Assembly (NCBI GenBank): GCA_947034895.1
Contig: OX344763.1
Coordinates: 53,133,025 to 53,197,024, forward strand
Origin: Rhytidiadelphus loreus
Lineage: Eukaryota; Streptophyta; Bryopsida; Hypnales; Hylocomiaceae
Direction: 5' to 3'
DNA length: 64,000 nucleotides
Each line of letters opens with the position of its first letter. Position 1 is the first letter of the stretch. The position numbers and the translations under genes are program-made. Shown here piece after piece: positions 1-12,945 of the stretch. The notes below the pieces were generated by a model. The model did not search any database. It saw only the letters and a program-made list of their open reading frames with translations, and was not told the DNA's origin.

Positions 1-301
1 TTCCAATTTTCTATGAAATGAAAATACCGCGCAAGGTTCGTGCATCAATTTCTAATTTAACGTTCAAGGACATTCAATATTACCATTATATGAATATTTC
101 TTTGGATACTTGGATTTAAGGAGAATTGCAACTTGCACCAGATGTTTACACATTCTTTTTTACTTGAATTTCATGAGTTCCAATTTTCTATGACATGAAA
201 ATACCGCGCAAGGTTCGTGCATCAATTTCTAATTTAACGTTCAAGGACATTCAATGTGACCACTAAATGAATATTTCTTTGGATACTTGAATTTAAGAAG
301 C

Positions 302-1319
302 ATTGCAACTTGCACCACATGATTGCACATTCTTTTCCACTTGAATATCATAAGTTCCAATTTTCTATGAGATGAAAATACAGCTCAAGGTTCGTGAATC
401 AATTTCTAATTTAACGTTCAAGGACATTCAATGTCACCACCAAATAAATATTTCTTTCGATATTTGGATTTCAGAAGAATTGCAACTTGCACCACATGTT
501 TGCACATTCTTTTTCAATTGAATTTCATGAGTTCCAATTTTCTATGACATGAAAATACAGCGCAAGGTTCGTGCATCAATTTCTAATTTAACGTTCAAGG
601 ACATTCAATATTACCATTATATGAATATTTCTTTGGATACTTGGATTTAAGAAGAATTGCTACTTGCACCTCATGTTTGCACATTCTTTTTCAATTGAAA
701 TTCATGAGTTCCAATTTTCTATGACATGAAAATACAGCGCAAGGTTCGTGCATCAATTTCTAATTTAACGTTCAAGGACATTCAATGTGACCACCAAATG
801 AATATTTCTTTGGATACTTGAATTTAAGAAGCATTGCAACTTGCACCACATGATTGCACATTCTTTTCCACTTGAATATCATAAGTTCCAATTTTCTATG
901 AGATGAAAATACAGCTCAAGGTTCGTGAATCAATTTCTAATTTAACGTTCAAGGACATTCAATGTCACCACCAAATAAATATTTCTTTGGATATTTGGAT
1001 TTCAGAAGAATTGCAACTTGCACCACATGTTTGCACATTCTTTTCCACTTGAATATCATAAGTTCCAATTTTCTATGAGATGAAAATACAGCTCAAGGTT
1101 CGTGCATCAATTTCTAATTTAACGTTCAAGGACATTCAATGTGACCACCAAATGAATATTTCTTTGGATACTTGGATTTAAGAAGAATTGCTACTTGCAC
1201 CTCATGTTTGCACATTCTTTTTCAATTGAAATTCATGAGTTCTAATTTTCTATGACATGAAAATACAGCGCAAGGTTCGTGCATCAATTTCTAATTTAAC
1301 GTTCAAGGACATTCAATGT
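302..1319. repeat. Duplicated block A1 (copy 1; copy 2 at 3,840-4,857)
   Basis: This ~1.02-kb block of about 6 monomers recurs at a constant offset of 3,538 bp (20 monomers minus 2 bp). I see no difference between the copies, including the rare 'gagttctaatt' near 1,237 and 4,775 and the 'caatattaccattatatg' monomer. The copies stop matching at 1,320 versus 4,858 (g versus c in 'aatgtgacc'/'aatgtcacc'). The near-identity implies a recent duplication or conversion. Confidence 0.85.
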
Positions 1320-2020
1320 GACCACCAAATTAATATTTCTTTGGATACTTGGATTTAAGAAGAATTGCAACTTGCACCACATGATTGCACATTCTTCTTC
1401 ACTTGAATTTCATGAGTTCCAATTTTCTATGACATGAAAATACCGCGCAAGGTTCGTGCATCAATTTCTAATTTAACGTTCAAGGGCATTCAATGTTACC
1501 AGGAAATGAATATTTCTTTCGATACTTGGATTTAAGAAGAATTGCAACTTGCACCACATGATTGCACATTCTTTTCCACTTGAATATCATTAGTTCCAAT
1601 TTTCTATGACATGAAAGTACAGCGCAAAGTTATGCATCAATTTCTAATTCAACGCCCAACGTCATTGAATGTTACCACCAAATGAATATTTCTTTCCATA
1701 TTTGGATTAAACAAGAATTGCAACTTGCACCACATGTTCACACATTCTTTTTCAATTGAATTTCATGAGTTCCAATTTTCTATGACATGAAAATACAGCG
1801 CAAGGTTCGTGCATCAATTTCTTATTTAACGTCCAAGGTCATTCAATGTGACCACCAAATGAATATTTCTTTGGATACTTGGATTTAAGAAGAATTGCAA
1901 CTTGTACCACATGTTTGCAAATTCTTTTTCAATTGAAATTCATGAGTTCCAATTTTCTATGACATGAAAATACAGCGCAAGGTTCGTGCATCAATTTCTA
2001 ATTTAACGTTCAAGGACATT

Positions 2021-2850
2021 CAATGTGACCACCAAATTAATATTTCTTTGGATACTTGGATTTAAGAAGAATTGCAACTTGCACCACATGATTGCACATT
2101 CTTTTTCACTTGAATTTCATGAGTTCCAATTTTCTATGACATGAAAATACCGCGCAAGGTTCGTGCATCAATTTCTAATTTAACGTTCAAGGGCATTCAA
2201 TGTTACCAGGAAATGAATATTTCTTTCGATACTTGGATTTAAGAAGAATTGCTACTTGCACCTCATGTTTGCACATTCTTTTTCAATTGAAATTCATGAG
2301 TTCCAATTTTCTATGACATGAAAATACAGCGCAAGGTTCGTGCATCAATTTCTAATTTAACGTTCAAGGACATTCAATGTGACCACCAGATGAATATTTC
2401 TTTGGATACTTGAATATAAGAAGCATTGCAACTTGCACCACATGATTGCACATTCTTTTCCACTTGAATATCATAAGTTCCAATTTTCTATGAGATGAAA
2501 ATACAGCTCAAGGTTCGTGAATCAATTTCTAATTTAACGTTCAAGGACATTCAATGTCACCACCAAATAAATATTTCTTTGGATATTTGGATTGAAGAAG
2601 AATTGCAACTTGCACCACATGTTTGCACATTCTTTTTCAATTGAAATTCATGAGTTCCAATTTTCTATGACATGAAAATACAGCGCAAGGTTCGTGCATC
2701 AATTTCTAATTTAACGTTCAAGGACATTCAATATTACCATTATATGAATATTTCTTTGGATACTTGGATTTAAGAAGAATTGCTACTTGCACCTCATGTT
2801 TGCACATTCTTTTTCAATTGAATTTCAGGAGTTCCAATTTTCTATGACAT
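2021..2850. repeat. Duplicated block A3 (copy 1; copy 2 near 7,682-8,511)
   Basis: Matches 7,682-8,511 at offset 5,661 bp (32 monomers minus 3 bp) with a handful of substitutions. Both copies include the rare 'accaccagatg' (2,383 and 8,044) and 'caatattaccattatatg' monomers. Divergence is slightly higher than for blocks A1 and A2, suggesting an older event. Confidence 0.75.
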
Positions 2851-3972
2851 GAAAATACAGCGCAAGGTTCGTGCATCAATTTCTAATTTAACGTTCAAGG
2901 ACATTCAATGTTACCACCAAATGAATATTTCTTTGGATACTTGAATTTAAGAAGCATTGCAACTTGCACCACATGATTGCACATTCTTTTCCACTTGAAT
3001 ATCATTAGTTCCAATTTTCTAAGACATGAAAGTACGGCGCAAGGTTATGCATCAATTTCTAATTCAACGTCCAACGTCATTCAATGTTACCACCAAATGA
3101 ATATTTCTTTGGATATTTGGATTGAAGAAGAATTGCAACTTGCACCACATGTTTGCACATTCTTTTTTCCTTGAATTTCATGAGTTCCAATTTTCTATGA
3201 CATAAAAATACAGCGCAAGGTTCGTGCATCAATTTCTAATTTAACGTTCAAGGGCATTCAATGTTACCAGGAAATGAATATTTCTTTCGATACTTGGATT
3301 TAAGAAGAATTGCAACTTGCACCACATGATTGCACATTCTTTTTCTACTTGAATATCATTAGTTCCAATTTTCTAAGACATGAAAGTACAGCGCAAAGTT
3401 ATGCATCAATTTCTAATTCAACGTCCAACGTCATTGAATGTTACCACCAAATGAATATTTCTTTCGATATTTGGATTAAACAAGAATTGCAACTTGCACC
3501 ACATGTTCACACATTCTTTTTCAATTGAATATCATGAGTTCCAATTTTCTATGACATGAAAATACAGCGCAAGGTTCGTGCATCAATTTCTAATTTAACG
3601 TTCAAGGACATTCAATGTGACCACCAAATGAATATTTCTTTGGATACTTGGATTTAAGAAGAATTGCAACTTGCACCACATGTTTGCACATTCTTCTTTA
3701 CTTGAATTTCATGAGTTCCAATTTTCTATGACATGAAAATACAGCGCAAGGTTCGTGCATCAATTTCTAATTTAACGTTCAAGGACATTCAATGTGACCA
3801 CCAAATGAATATTTCTTTGGATACTTGGATTTAAGAAGAATTGCAACTTGCACCACATGATTGCACATTCTTTTCCACTTGAATATCATAAGTTCCAATT
3901 TTCTATGAGATGAAAATACAGCTCAAGGTTCGTGAATCAATTTCTAATTTAACGTTCAAGGACATTCAATGT
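2846..3972. repeat. Duplicated block A2 (copy 1; copy 2 at 6,562-7,687)
   Basis: A ~1.13-kb block repeated at offset 3,716 bp (21 monomers minus 1 bp), becoming 3,715 after a one-base difference near 3,351 ('cattctttttctacttg' versus 'cattcttttccacttg'). The only other difference I noticed is 'aaggacatt' near 3,782 versus 'aagggcatt'. It includes the short 'gttatgcatcaa' monomers and the rare 'cttctttacttg'. Confidence 0.85.
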
Positions 3973-4857
3973 CACCACCAAATAAATATTTCTTTCGATA
4001 TTTGGATTTCAGAAGAATTGCAACTTGCACCACATGTTTGCACATTCTTTTTCAATTGAATTTCATGAGTTCCAATTTTCTATGACATGAAAATACAGCG
4101 CAAGGTTCGTGCATCAATTTCTAATTTAACGTTCAAGGACATTCAATATTACCATTATATGAATATTTCTTTGGATACTTGGATTTAAGAAGAATTGCTA
4201 CTTGCACCTCATGTTTGCACATTCTTTTTCAATTGAAATTCATGAGTTCCAATTTTCTATGACATGAAAATACAGCGCAAGGTTCGTGCATCAATTTCTA
4301 ATTTAACGTTCAAGGACATTCAATGTGACCACCAAATGAATATTTCTTTGGATACTTGAATTTAAGAAGCATTGCAACTTGCACCACATGATTGCACATT
4401 CTTTTCCACTTGAATATCATAAGTTCCAATTTTCTATGAGATGAAAATACAGCTCAAGGTTCGTGAATCAATTTCTAATTTAACGTTCAAGGACATTCAA
4501 TGTCACCACCAAATAAATATTTCTTTGGATATTTGGATTTCAGAAGAATTGCAACTTGCACCACATGTTTGCACATTCTTTTCCACTTGAATATCATAAG
4601 TTCCAATTTTCTATGAGATGAAAATACAGCTCAAGGTTCGTGCATCAATTTCTAATTTAACGTTCAAGGACATTCAATGTGACCACCAAATGAATATTTC
4701 TTTGGATACTTGGATTTAAGAAGAATTGCTACTTGCACCTCATGTTTGCACATTCTTTTTCAATTGAAATTCATGAGTTCTAATTTTCTATGACATGAAA
4801 ATACAGCGCAAGGTTCGTGCATCAATTTCTAATTTAACGTTCAAGGACATTCAATGT
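3840..4857. repeat. Duplicated block A1 (copy 2; copy 1 at 302-1,319)
   Basis: Second copy of the ~1.02-kb block at offset 3,538 bp, with the same order of monomer variants. It adjoins block A2 (2,846-3,972) at its left, so segments of different history meet inside monomers rather than at monomer edges. Confidence 0.85.
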
Positions 4858-4940
4858 CACCACCAAATAAATATTTCTTTCGATATTTGGATTTCAGAAG
4901 AATTGCAACTTGCACCACATGTTTGCACATTCTTTTTCAA

Positions 4941-6145
4941 TTGAATTTCATGAGTTCCAATTTTCTATGACATGAAAATACAGCGCAAGGTTCGTGCATC
5001 AATTTCTAATTTAACGTTCAAGGACATTCAATGTTACCACCAAAGGAATATTTCTTTGGATACTTGGATTTAAGAAGAATTGCAACTTGCACCACATGTT
5101 TGCACATTCTTTTCGACTTGAATATCATAAGTTCCAATTTTCTATGACATGAAAATACAGCGCAAGGTTCGTGCATCAATTTCTAATTTAACGTTCAAGG
5201 ACATTCAATGTTACCACCAAATGAATATTTCTTTGGATACTTGAATTTAAGAAGAATTGCAACTTCCACCACATGATTGCACATTCTTTTCCACTTGAAT
5301 ATCATTAGTTCCAATTTTCTAAGACATGAAAATACAGCGCAAGGTTCGTGCATCAATTTCTAATTTAACGTTCAAGGACATGCAATGTTACCACCAAATG
5401 AATAATTTTTTCGATATTTGGATTTAAGAAGAATTGCTACTTGCACCTCATGTTTGCACATTCTTTTTCAATTGAAATTCATGAGTTCTAATTTTCTATG
5501 ACATGAAAATACAGCGCAAGGTTCGTGCATCAATTTCTAATTTAACGTTCAAGGACATTCAATGTGACCACCAAATTAATATTTCTTTGGATACTTGGAT
5601 TTAAGAAGAATTGCAACTTGCACCACATGATTGCACATTCTTTTTCACTTGAATTTCATGAGTTCCAATTTTCTATGACATGAAAATACAGCGCAAGGTT
5701 CGTGCATCAATTTCTAATTTAACGTTCAAGGACATTCAATGTTACCACCAAAGGAATATTTCTTTGGATACTTGGATTTAAGAAGAATTGCAACTTGCAC
5801 CACATGTTTGCACATTCTTTTCGACTTGAATATCATAAGTTCCAATTTTCTATGACATGAAAATACAGCGCAAGGTTCGTGCATCAATTTCTAATTTAAC
5901 GTTCAAGGACATTCAATGTTACCACCAAATGAATATTTCTTTGGATACTTGAATTTAAGAAGAATTGCAACTTCCACCACATGATTGCACATTCTTTTCC
6001 ACTTGAATATCATTAGTTCCAATTTTCTAAGACATGAAAATACAGCGCAAGGTTCGTGCATCAATTTCTAATTTAACGTTCAAGGACATGCAATGTTACC
6101 ACCAAATGAATAATTTTTTCGATATTTGGATTTAAGAAGAATTGC
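4941..6145. repeat. Tandem duplication of a 4-monomer (708-bp) unit
   Basis: 4,941-5,437 matches 5,649-6,145 at exactly 708 bp with no difference seen. Shared rare variants are 'accaaaggaat' (near 5,040 and 5,748), 'cttttcgacttg' (near 5,109 and 5,817), 'aacttccaccacatg' (near 5,259 and 5,967) and 'aaggacatgcaatg'. The match is framed by mismatches at 4,940/5,648 and 5,438/6,146. This is a clear local unequal-exchange product. Confidence 0.9.
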
Positions 6146-6561
6146 AACTTGCACCACATGTTTGCACATTCTTTTTCACTTGAATTTCATGAGTTCCAAT
6201 TTTCTATGACATGAAAATACAGCGCAAGGTTCGTGCATCAATTTCTAGTTTAACGTTCAAGGTCATTCAATGTCACCACCAAATGAATATTTCTTTGGAT
6301 ATTTGGATTTAAGAAGAATTGCTACTTGCACCACATGTTTGCACATTCTTTTTCACTTGAAATTCATGAGTTCCAATTTTCTATGACATGAAAATACAGC
6401 GCAAGGTTCGTGCATCAATTTCTAATTTAACGTTCAAGGACATTCAATGTTACCACCAAATGAATATTTCTTTGGATACGTCGATTTAAGAAGAATTGCA
6501 ACTTGCACCACATGATTGCACATTCTTTTCCACTTGAATATCATAAGTTCCAATTTTCTAA

Positions 6562-7687
6562 GACATGAAAATACAGCGCAAGGTTCGTGCATCAATTTCT
6601 AATTTAACGTTCAAGGACATTCAATGTTACCACCAAATGAATATTTCTTTGGATACTTGAATTTAAGAAGCATTGCAACTTGCACCACATGATTGCACAT
6701 TCTTTTCCACTTGAATATCATTAGTTCCAATTTTCTAAGACATGAAAGTACGGCGCAAGGTTATGCATCAATTTCTAATTCAACGTCCAACGTCATTCAA
6801 TGTTACCACCAAATGAATATTTCTTTGGATATTTGGATTGAAGAAGAATTGCAACTTGCACCACATGTTTGCACATTCTTTTTTCCTTGAATTTCATGAG
6901 TTCCAATTTTCTATGACATAAAAATACAGCGCAAGGTTCGTGCATCAATTTCTAATTTAACGTTCAAGGGCATTCAATGTTACCAGGAAATGAATATTTC
7001 TTTCGATACTTGGATTTAAGAAGAATTGCAACTTGCACCACATGATTGCACATTCTTTTCCACTTGAATATCATTAGTTCCAATTTTCTAAGACATGAAA
7101 GTACAGCGCAAAGTTATGCATCAATTTCTAATTCAACGTCCAACGTCATTGAATGTTACCACCAAATGAATATTTCTTTCGATATTTGGATTAAACAAGA
7201 ATTGCAACTTGCACCACATGTTCACACATTCTTTTTCAATTGAATATCATGAGTTCCAATTTTCTATGACATGAAAATACAGCGCAAGGTTCGTGCATCA
7301 ATTTCTAATTTAACGTTCAAGGACATTCAATGTGACCACCAAATGAATATTTCTTTGGATACTTGGATTTAAGAAGAATTGCAACTTGCACCACATGTTT
7401 GCACATTCTTCTTTACTTGAATTTCATGAGTTCCAATTTTCTATGACATGAAAATACAGCGCAAGGTTCGTGCATCAATTTCTAATTTAACGTTCAAGGG
7501 CATTCAATGTGACCACCAAATGAATATTTCTTTGGATACTTGGATTTAAGAAGAATTGCAACTTGCACCACATGATTGCACATTCTTTTCCACTTGAATA
7601 TCATAAGTTCCAATTTTCTATGAGATGAAAATACAGCTCAAGGTTCGTGAATCAATTTCTAATTTAACGTTCAAGGACATTCAATGT
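6562..7687. repeat. Duplicated block A2 (copy 2; copy 1 at 2,846-3,972)
   Basis: Second copy of block A2. It carries the same pair of 176-bp monomers and 'cttctttacttg'. It runs directly into block A3 (7,682-8,510), which matches 2,021-2,850, so the 6.5-8.5 kb stretch is a rearranged mosaic of 2.0-4.0 kb. Confidence 0.85.
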
Positions 7688-8511
7688 GACCACCAAATTA
7701 ATATTTCTTTGGATACTTGGATTTAAGAAGAATTGCAACTTGCACCACATGATTGCACATTCTTCTTCACTTGAATTTCATGAGTTCCAATTTTCTATGA
7801 CATGAAAATACCGCGCCAGGTTCGTGCATCAATTTCTAATTTAACGTTCAAGGGCATTCAATGTTACCAGGAAATGAATATTTCTTTCGATACTTGGATT
7901 TAAGAAGAATTGCTACTTGCACCTCATGTTTGCACATTCTTTTTCACTTGAAATTCATGAGTTCCAATTTTCTATGACATGAAAATACAGCGCAAGGTTC
8001 GTGCATCAATTTCTAATTTAACGTTCAAGGACATTCAATGTGACCACCAGATGAATATTTCTTTGGATACTTGAATTTAAGAAGCATTGCAACTTGCACC
8101 ACATGATTGCACATTCTTTTCCACTTGAATATCATAAGTTCCAATTTTCTATGAGATGAAAATACAGCTCAAGGTTCGTGAATCAATTTCTAATTTAACG
8201 TTCAAGGACATTCAATGTCACCACCAAATAAATATTTCTTTCGATATTTGGATTTCAGAAGAATTGCAACTTGCACCACATGTTTGCACATTCTTTTTCA
8301 ATTGAAATTCATGAGTTCCAATTTTCTATGACATGAAAATACAGCGCAAGGTTCGTGCATCAATTTCTAATTTAACGTTCAAGGACATTCAATATTACCA
8401 TTATATGAATATTTCTTTGGATACTTGGATTTAAGAAGAATTGCTACTTGCACCTCATGTTTGCACATTCTTTTTCAATTGAATTTCATGAGTTCCAATT
8501 TTCTATGACAT
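7682..8511. repeat. Duplicated block A3 (copy 2; copy 1 at 2,021-2,850)
   Basis: Second copy of block A3, offset 5,661 bp. Differences seen include 'gcgccagg' for 'gcgcaagg' near 7,813, 'cacttg' for 'caattg' near 7,945, and 'tttcag' for 'ttgaag' near 8,252. Confidence 0.75.
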
Positions 8512-9400
8512 GAAAGTACGGCGCAAGGTTATGCATCAATTTCTAATTTAACGTTCAAGGGCATTCAATGTTACCAGGAAATGAATATTTCTTTCGATAC
8601 TTGGATTTAAGAAGAATTGCAACTTGCACCACATGATTGCACATTCTTTTCCACTTGAATATCATTAGTTCCAATTTTTTAAGACATGAAAGTACAGCGC
8701 AAAGTTATGCATCAATTTCTAATTCAACGTCCAACGTCATTGAATGTTAGCACCAAATGAATATTTCTTTCCATATTTGGATTAAACAAGAATTGCAACT
8801 TGCACCACATGTTCACACATTCTTTTTCAATTGAATTTCATGAGTTCCAATATTCTATGACATGAAAATACAGCGCAAGGTTCGTGCATCAATTTCTTAT
8901 TTAACGTCCAAGGTCATTCAATGTGACCACCAAATGAATATTTCTTTGGATACTTGGATTTAAGAAGAATTGCAACTTGCACCACATGTTTACACATTCT
9001 TTTTCACTTGAAATTCATGAGTTCCAATTTTCTATGACATGAAAATACAGCGCAAGGTTCGTGCATCAATTTCTAATTTAACGTTCAAGGACATTCAATG
9101 TGACCACCAAATGAATATTTCTTTGGATACTTGGATTTAAGAAGAATTGCAACTTGCACCACATGTTTGCACATTCTTCTTCACTTGAATTTCATGAGTT
9201 CCAATTTTCTATGACATGAAAATACAGCGCAAGGTTCGTGCATCAATTTCTAATTTAACGTTCAAGGACATTCAATGTGACCACCAAATGAATATTTCTT
9301 TGGATATTTGGATTTAAGAAGAATTGCTACTTGCACCTCATGTGTGCACATTCTTTTTCAATTGAATTTCATGAGTTCCAATTTTCTATGACATGAAAAT

Positions 9401-11090
9401 AGAGGGCAAGGTTCTTGCATCAATTTCTAATTTACCGTTCAAAGACATTCATTGTTACCACCGAATGAATAATTTTTTGGATATTTGGATTTAAGAAGAA
9501 TTGCAACTTGCACCACATGTTTACACATTCTTTTTCACTTGAATTTCATGAGTTCCAATTTTCTATGACATGAAAATACAGCGCAAGGTTCGTGCATCAA
9601 TTTCTAATTTAACGTTCGAGGACATTCAATGTGACCACCAAATGAATATTTCTTTGGATACTTGGATTTAAGATGAATTGCAACTTGCACCACATGTTTG
9701 CACATTCTTTTTCAATTGAAATTCATGAGTTCCAATTTTCTATGACATGAAAATACAGCGCAAGGTTCGTGCATCAATTTCTAATTTACTGTTCAAGGAC
9801 ATTCAATGTGACCACCAAATGAATATTTCTTTGGATACTTGGATTTAAGAAGAATTGCTACTTGCACCTCATGTTTGCACATTCTTTTTCAATTGAAATT
9901 CATGAGTTCCAATTTTCTATGACATGAAAATACAGCGCAAGGTTCGTGCATCAATTTCTAATTTAACGTGCAAGGACATTCAATGTTACCACCAAATGAA
10001 TATTTCTTTGGATACTTGGATTTAAGAAGAATTACAACTTGCACCACATGTTTGCACATTCTTTTTCAATTGAAATTCATGAGTTCCAATTTTCTATGAC
10101 ATGAAAATACAGCGCAAGGTTCGTGCATCAATTTCTAATTTAACGTTCGAGGACATTCAATGTGACCACCAAATGAATATTTCTTTGGATACTTGGATTT
10201 AAGAAGAATTGCAACTTGCACCACATGTTTGCACATTCTTTTTCAATTGAAATTCATGAGTTCCAATTTTCTATGACATGAAAATACAGCGCAAGGTTCG
10301 TGCATCAATTTCTAATTTAACGTGCAAGGACATTCAATGTTACCACCAAATGAATATTTCTTTGGATACTTGGATTTAAGAAGAATTGCAACTTGCACCA
10401 CATGTTTGCACATTCTTTTTCAATTGAAATTCATGAGTTCCAATTTTCTATGACATGAAAATACAGCGCAAGGTTCGTGCATCAATTTCTAATTTACTGT
10501 TCAAGGACATTCAATGTAACCACCAAATGAATATTTCTTTGGATACTTGGATTTAAGAAGAATTGCTACTTGCACCTCATGTTTGCACATTCTTTTTCAA
10601 TTGAAATTCATGAGTTCCAATTTTCTATGACATGAAAATACAGCGCAAGGTTCGTGCATCAATTTCTAATTTAACGTTCAAGGACATTCAATGTGACCAC
10701 CAAATGAATATTTCTTTGGATACTTGGATTTAAGAAGAATTGCTACTTGCACCTCATGTTTGCACATTCTTTTTCAATTGAAATTCATGAGTTCCAATTT
10801 TCTATGACATGAAAATACAGCGCAAGGTTCGTGCATCAATTTCTAATTTAACGTTCAAGGACATTCAATGTGACCACCAAATGAATATTTCTTTGGATAT
10901 TTGGATTTAAGAAGAATTGCTACTTGCACCTCATGTTTGCACATTCTTTTTCAATTGAATTTCATGAGTTCCAATTTTCTATGACATGAAAATAGAGGGC
11001 AAGGTTCGTGCATCAATTTCTAATTTACCGTTCAAAGACATTCATTGTTACCACCGAATGAATAATTTTTTGGATATTTGGATTTAAGAA
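9401..11090. repeat. Pair of matched monomers nine units apart
   Basis: The rare linked set 'agagggc', 'tttaccgttcaaagac', 'cattgttaccaccgaatg' and 'aataattttttggatattt' occurs at about 9,401-9,490 and again at about 10,994-11,083. The offset is 1,593 bp (9 x 177). The first copy has 'ggttcttgc' where the second has 'ggttcgtgc'. The linkage of rare variants marks a duplicated segment around these monomers. Confidence 0.7.
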
Positions 11091-12945
11091 GAATTGCAAC
11101 TTGCACCACATGTTTACACATTCTTTTTCACTTGAATTTCATGAGTTCCAATTTTCTATGACATGAAAATACAGCGCAAGGTTCGTGCATCAATTTCTAA
11201 TTTAACGTTCAAGGACATTCAATGTGACCACCAAATCAATATTTCTTTGGATACTTGGATTTAAGAAGAATTGCAACTTGCACCACATGTTTGCACATTC
11301 CTCTTCACTTGAATTTCATGAGTTCCAATTTTCTATGACATGAAAATACAGCGCAAGGTTCGTGCATCAATTTCTAATTTAACGTGCAAGGACATTCAAT
11401 GTCACCACCAAATGAATATTTCTTTGGATACTTGGATTTAAGAAGAATTGCAACTTGCACCACATGTTTGCACATTCTTTTTCAATTGAAATTCATGAGT
11501 TCCAATTTTCTATGACATGAAAATACAGCGCAAGGTTCGTGCATCAATTTCTAATTTAATGTTCAAGGACATTCAATGTGACCACCAAATGAATATTTCT
11601 TTGGATACTTGGATTTAAGAAGAATTGCTACTTGCACCTCATGTTTGCACATTCTTTTTCAATTGAAATTCATGAGTTCCAATTTTCTATGACATGAAAA
11701 TACAGCGCAAGGTTCGTGCATCAATTTCTAATTTAACGTTCAAGGACATTCAATGTTACCACCAAATGAATATTTCTTTGGATACTTGGATTTAAGAAGA
11801 ATTGCAACTTGCACCTCATGTTTGCACATTCTTTTTCAATTGAAATTCATGAGTTCCAATTTTCTATGACATGAAAATACAGCGCAAGGTTCGTGCATCA
11901 ATTTCTAATTTAATGTTCAAGGACATTCAATGTGACCACCAAATGAATATTTCTTTGGATACTTGGATTTAAGAAGAATTGCTACTTGCACCTCATGTTT
12001 GCACATTCTTTTTCAATTGAAATTCATGAGTTCCAATTTTCTATGACATGAAAATACAGCGCAAGGTTCGTGCATCAATTTCTAATTTAATGTTCAAGGA
12101 CATTCAATGTGACCACCAAATGAATATTTCTTTGGATACTTGGATTTAAGAAGAATTGCTACTTGCACCTCATGTTTGCACATTCTTTTTCAATTGAAAT
12201 TCATGAGTTCCAATTTTCTATGACATGAAAATACAGCGCAAGGTTCGTGCATCAATTTCTAATTTAACGTTCAAGGACATTCAATGTTACCACCAAATGA
12301 ATATTTCTTTGGATACTTGGATTTAAGAAGAATTGCAACTTGCACCACATGTTTGCACATTCTTTTTCAATTGAAATTCATGAGTTCCAATTTTCTATGA
12401 CATGAAAATACAGCGCAAGGTTCGTGCATCAATTTCTAATTTAACGTGCAAGGACATTCAATGTTACCACCAAATGAATATTTCTTTGGATACTTGGATT
12501 TAAGAAGAATTGCAACTTGCACCACATGTTTGCACATTCTTTTTCAATTGAAATTCATGAGTTCCAATTTTCTATGACATGAAAATACAGCGCAAGGTTC
12601 GTGCATCAATTTCTAATTTAACATTCAAGGACATTCAATGTGACCACCAAATGAATATTTCTTTGGATACTTGGATTTAAGAAGAATTGCTACTTGCACC
12701 TCATGTTTGCACATTCTTTTTCAATTGAAATTCATGAGTTCCAATTTTCTATGACATGAAAATACAGCGCAAGGTTCGTGCATCAATTTCTAATTTAACG
12801 TTCAAGGACATTCAATGTGACCACCAAATGAATATTTCTTTGGATATTTGGATTTAAGAAGAATTGCTACTTGCACCTCATGTTTGCACATTCTTTTTCA
12901 ATTGAATTTCATGAGTTCCAATTTTCTATGACATGAAAATAGAGG

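Larger units (their letters stand above)
1..8990. repeat. Zone A: heterogeneous satellite subfamily set
   Basis: About 51 monomers of mixed type. Marker variants largely confined to this zone are 'catgattgcac' followed by 'cttttccacttgaatatca', 'acagctcaaggttcgtgaa', 'accaggaaatg' (near 1,499, 2,205, 3,267, 6,982, 7,868 and 8,576), 'caatattaccattatatg' (near 76, 606, 2,729, 4,146 and 8,393) and a 1-bp-shorter type with 'gttatgcatcaa'. Types are shuffled rather than regularly repeated, but blocks of 0.5-1.1 kb recur. This looks like an older or less homogenised part of the array. No gene is visible. Confidence 0.85.

Noticed and set aside
2977..3528. Forward ORFs of 65 and 72 codons (also 6,693-6,890 and 7,046-7,243)
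   Set aside because: They lie wholly in satellite monomers, arise from a 1-bp deletion ('gttatgcatc') that shifts frame, and are copied only because the block is duplicated. No domain, promoter or codon signal is visible.
421..4520. Poly(A) signal 'aataaa' in zone A monomers ('accaaataaatattt')
   Set aside because: A one-base variant of 'aaatgaat' in an AT-rich repeat, with no transcription unit around it.
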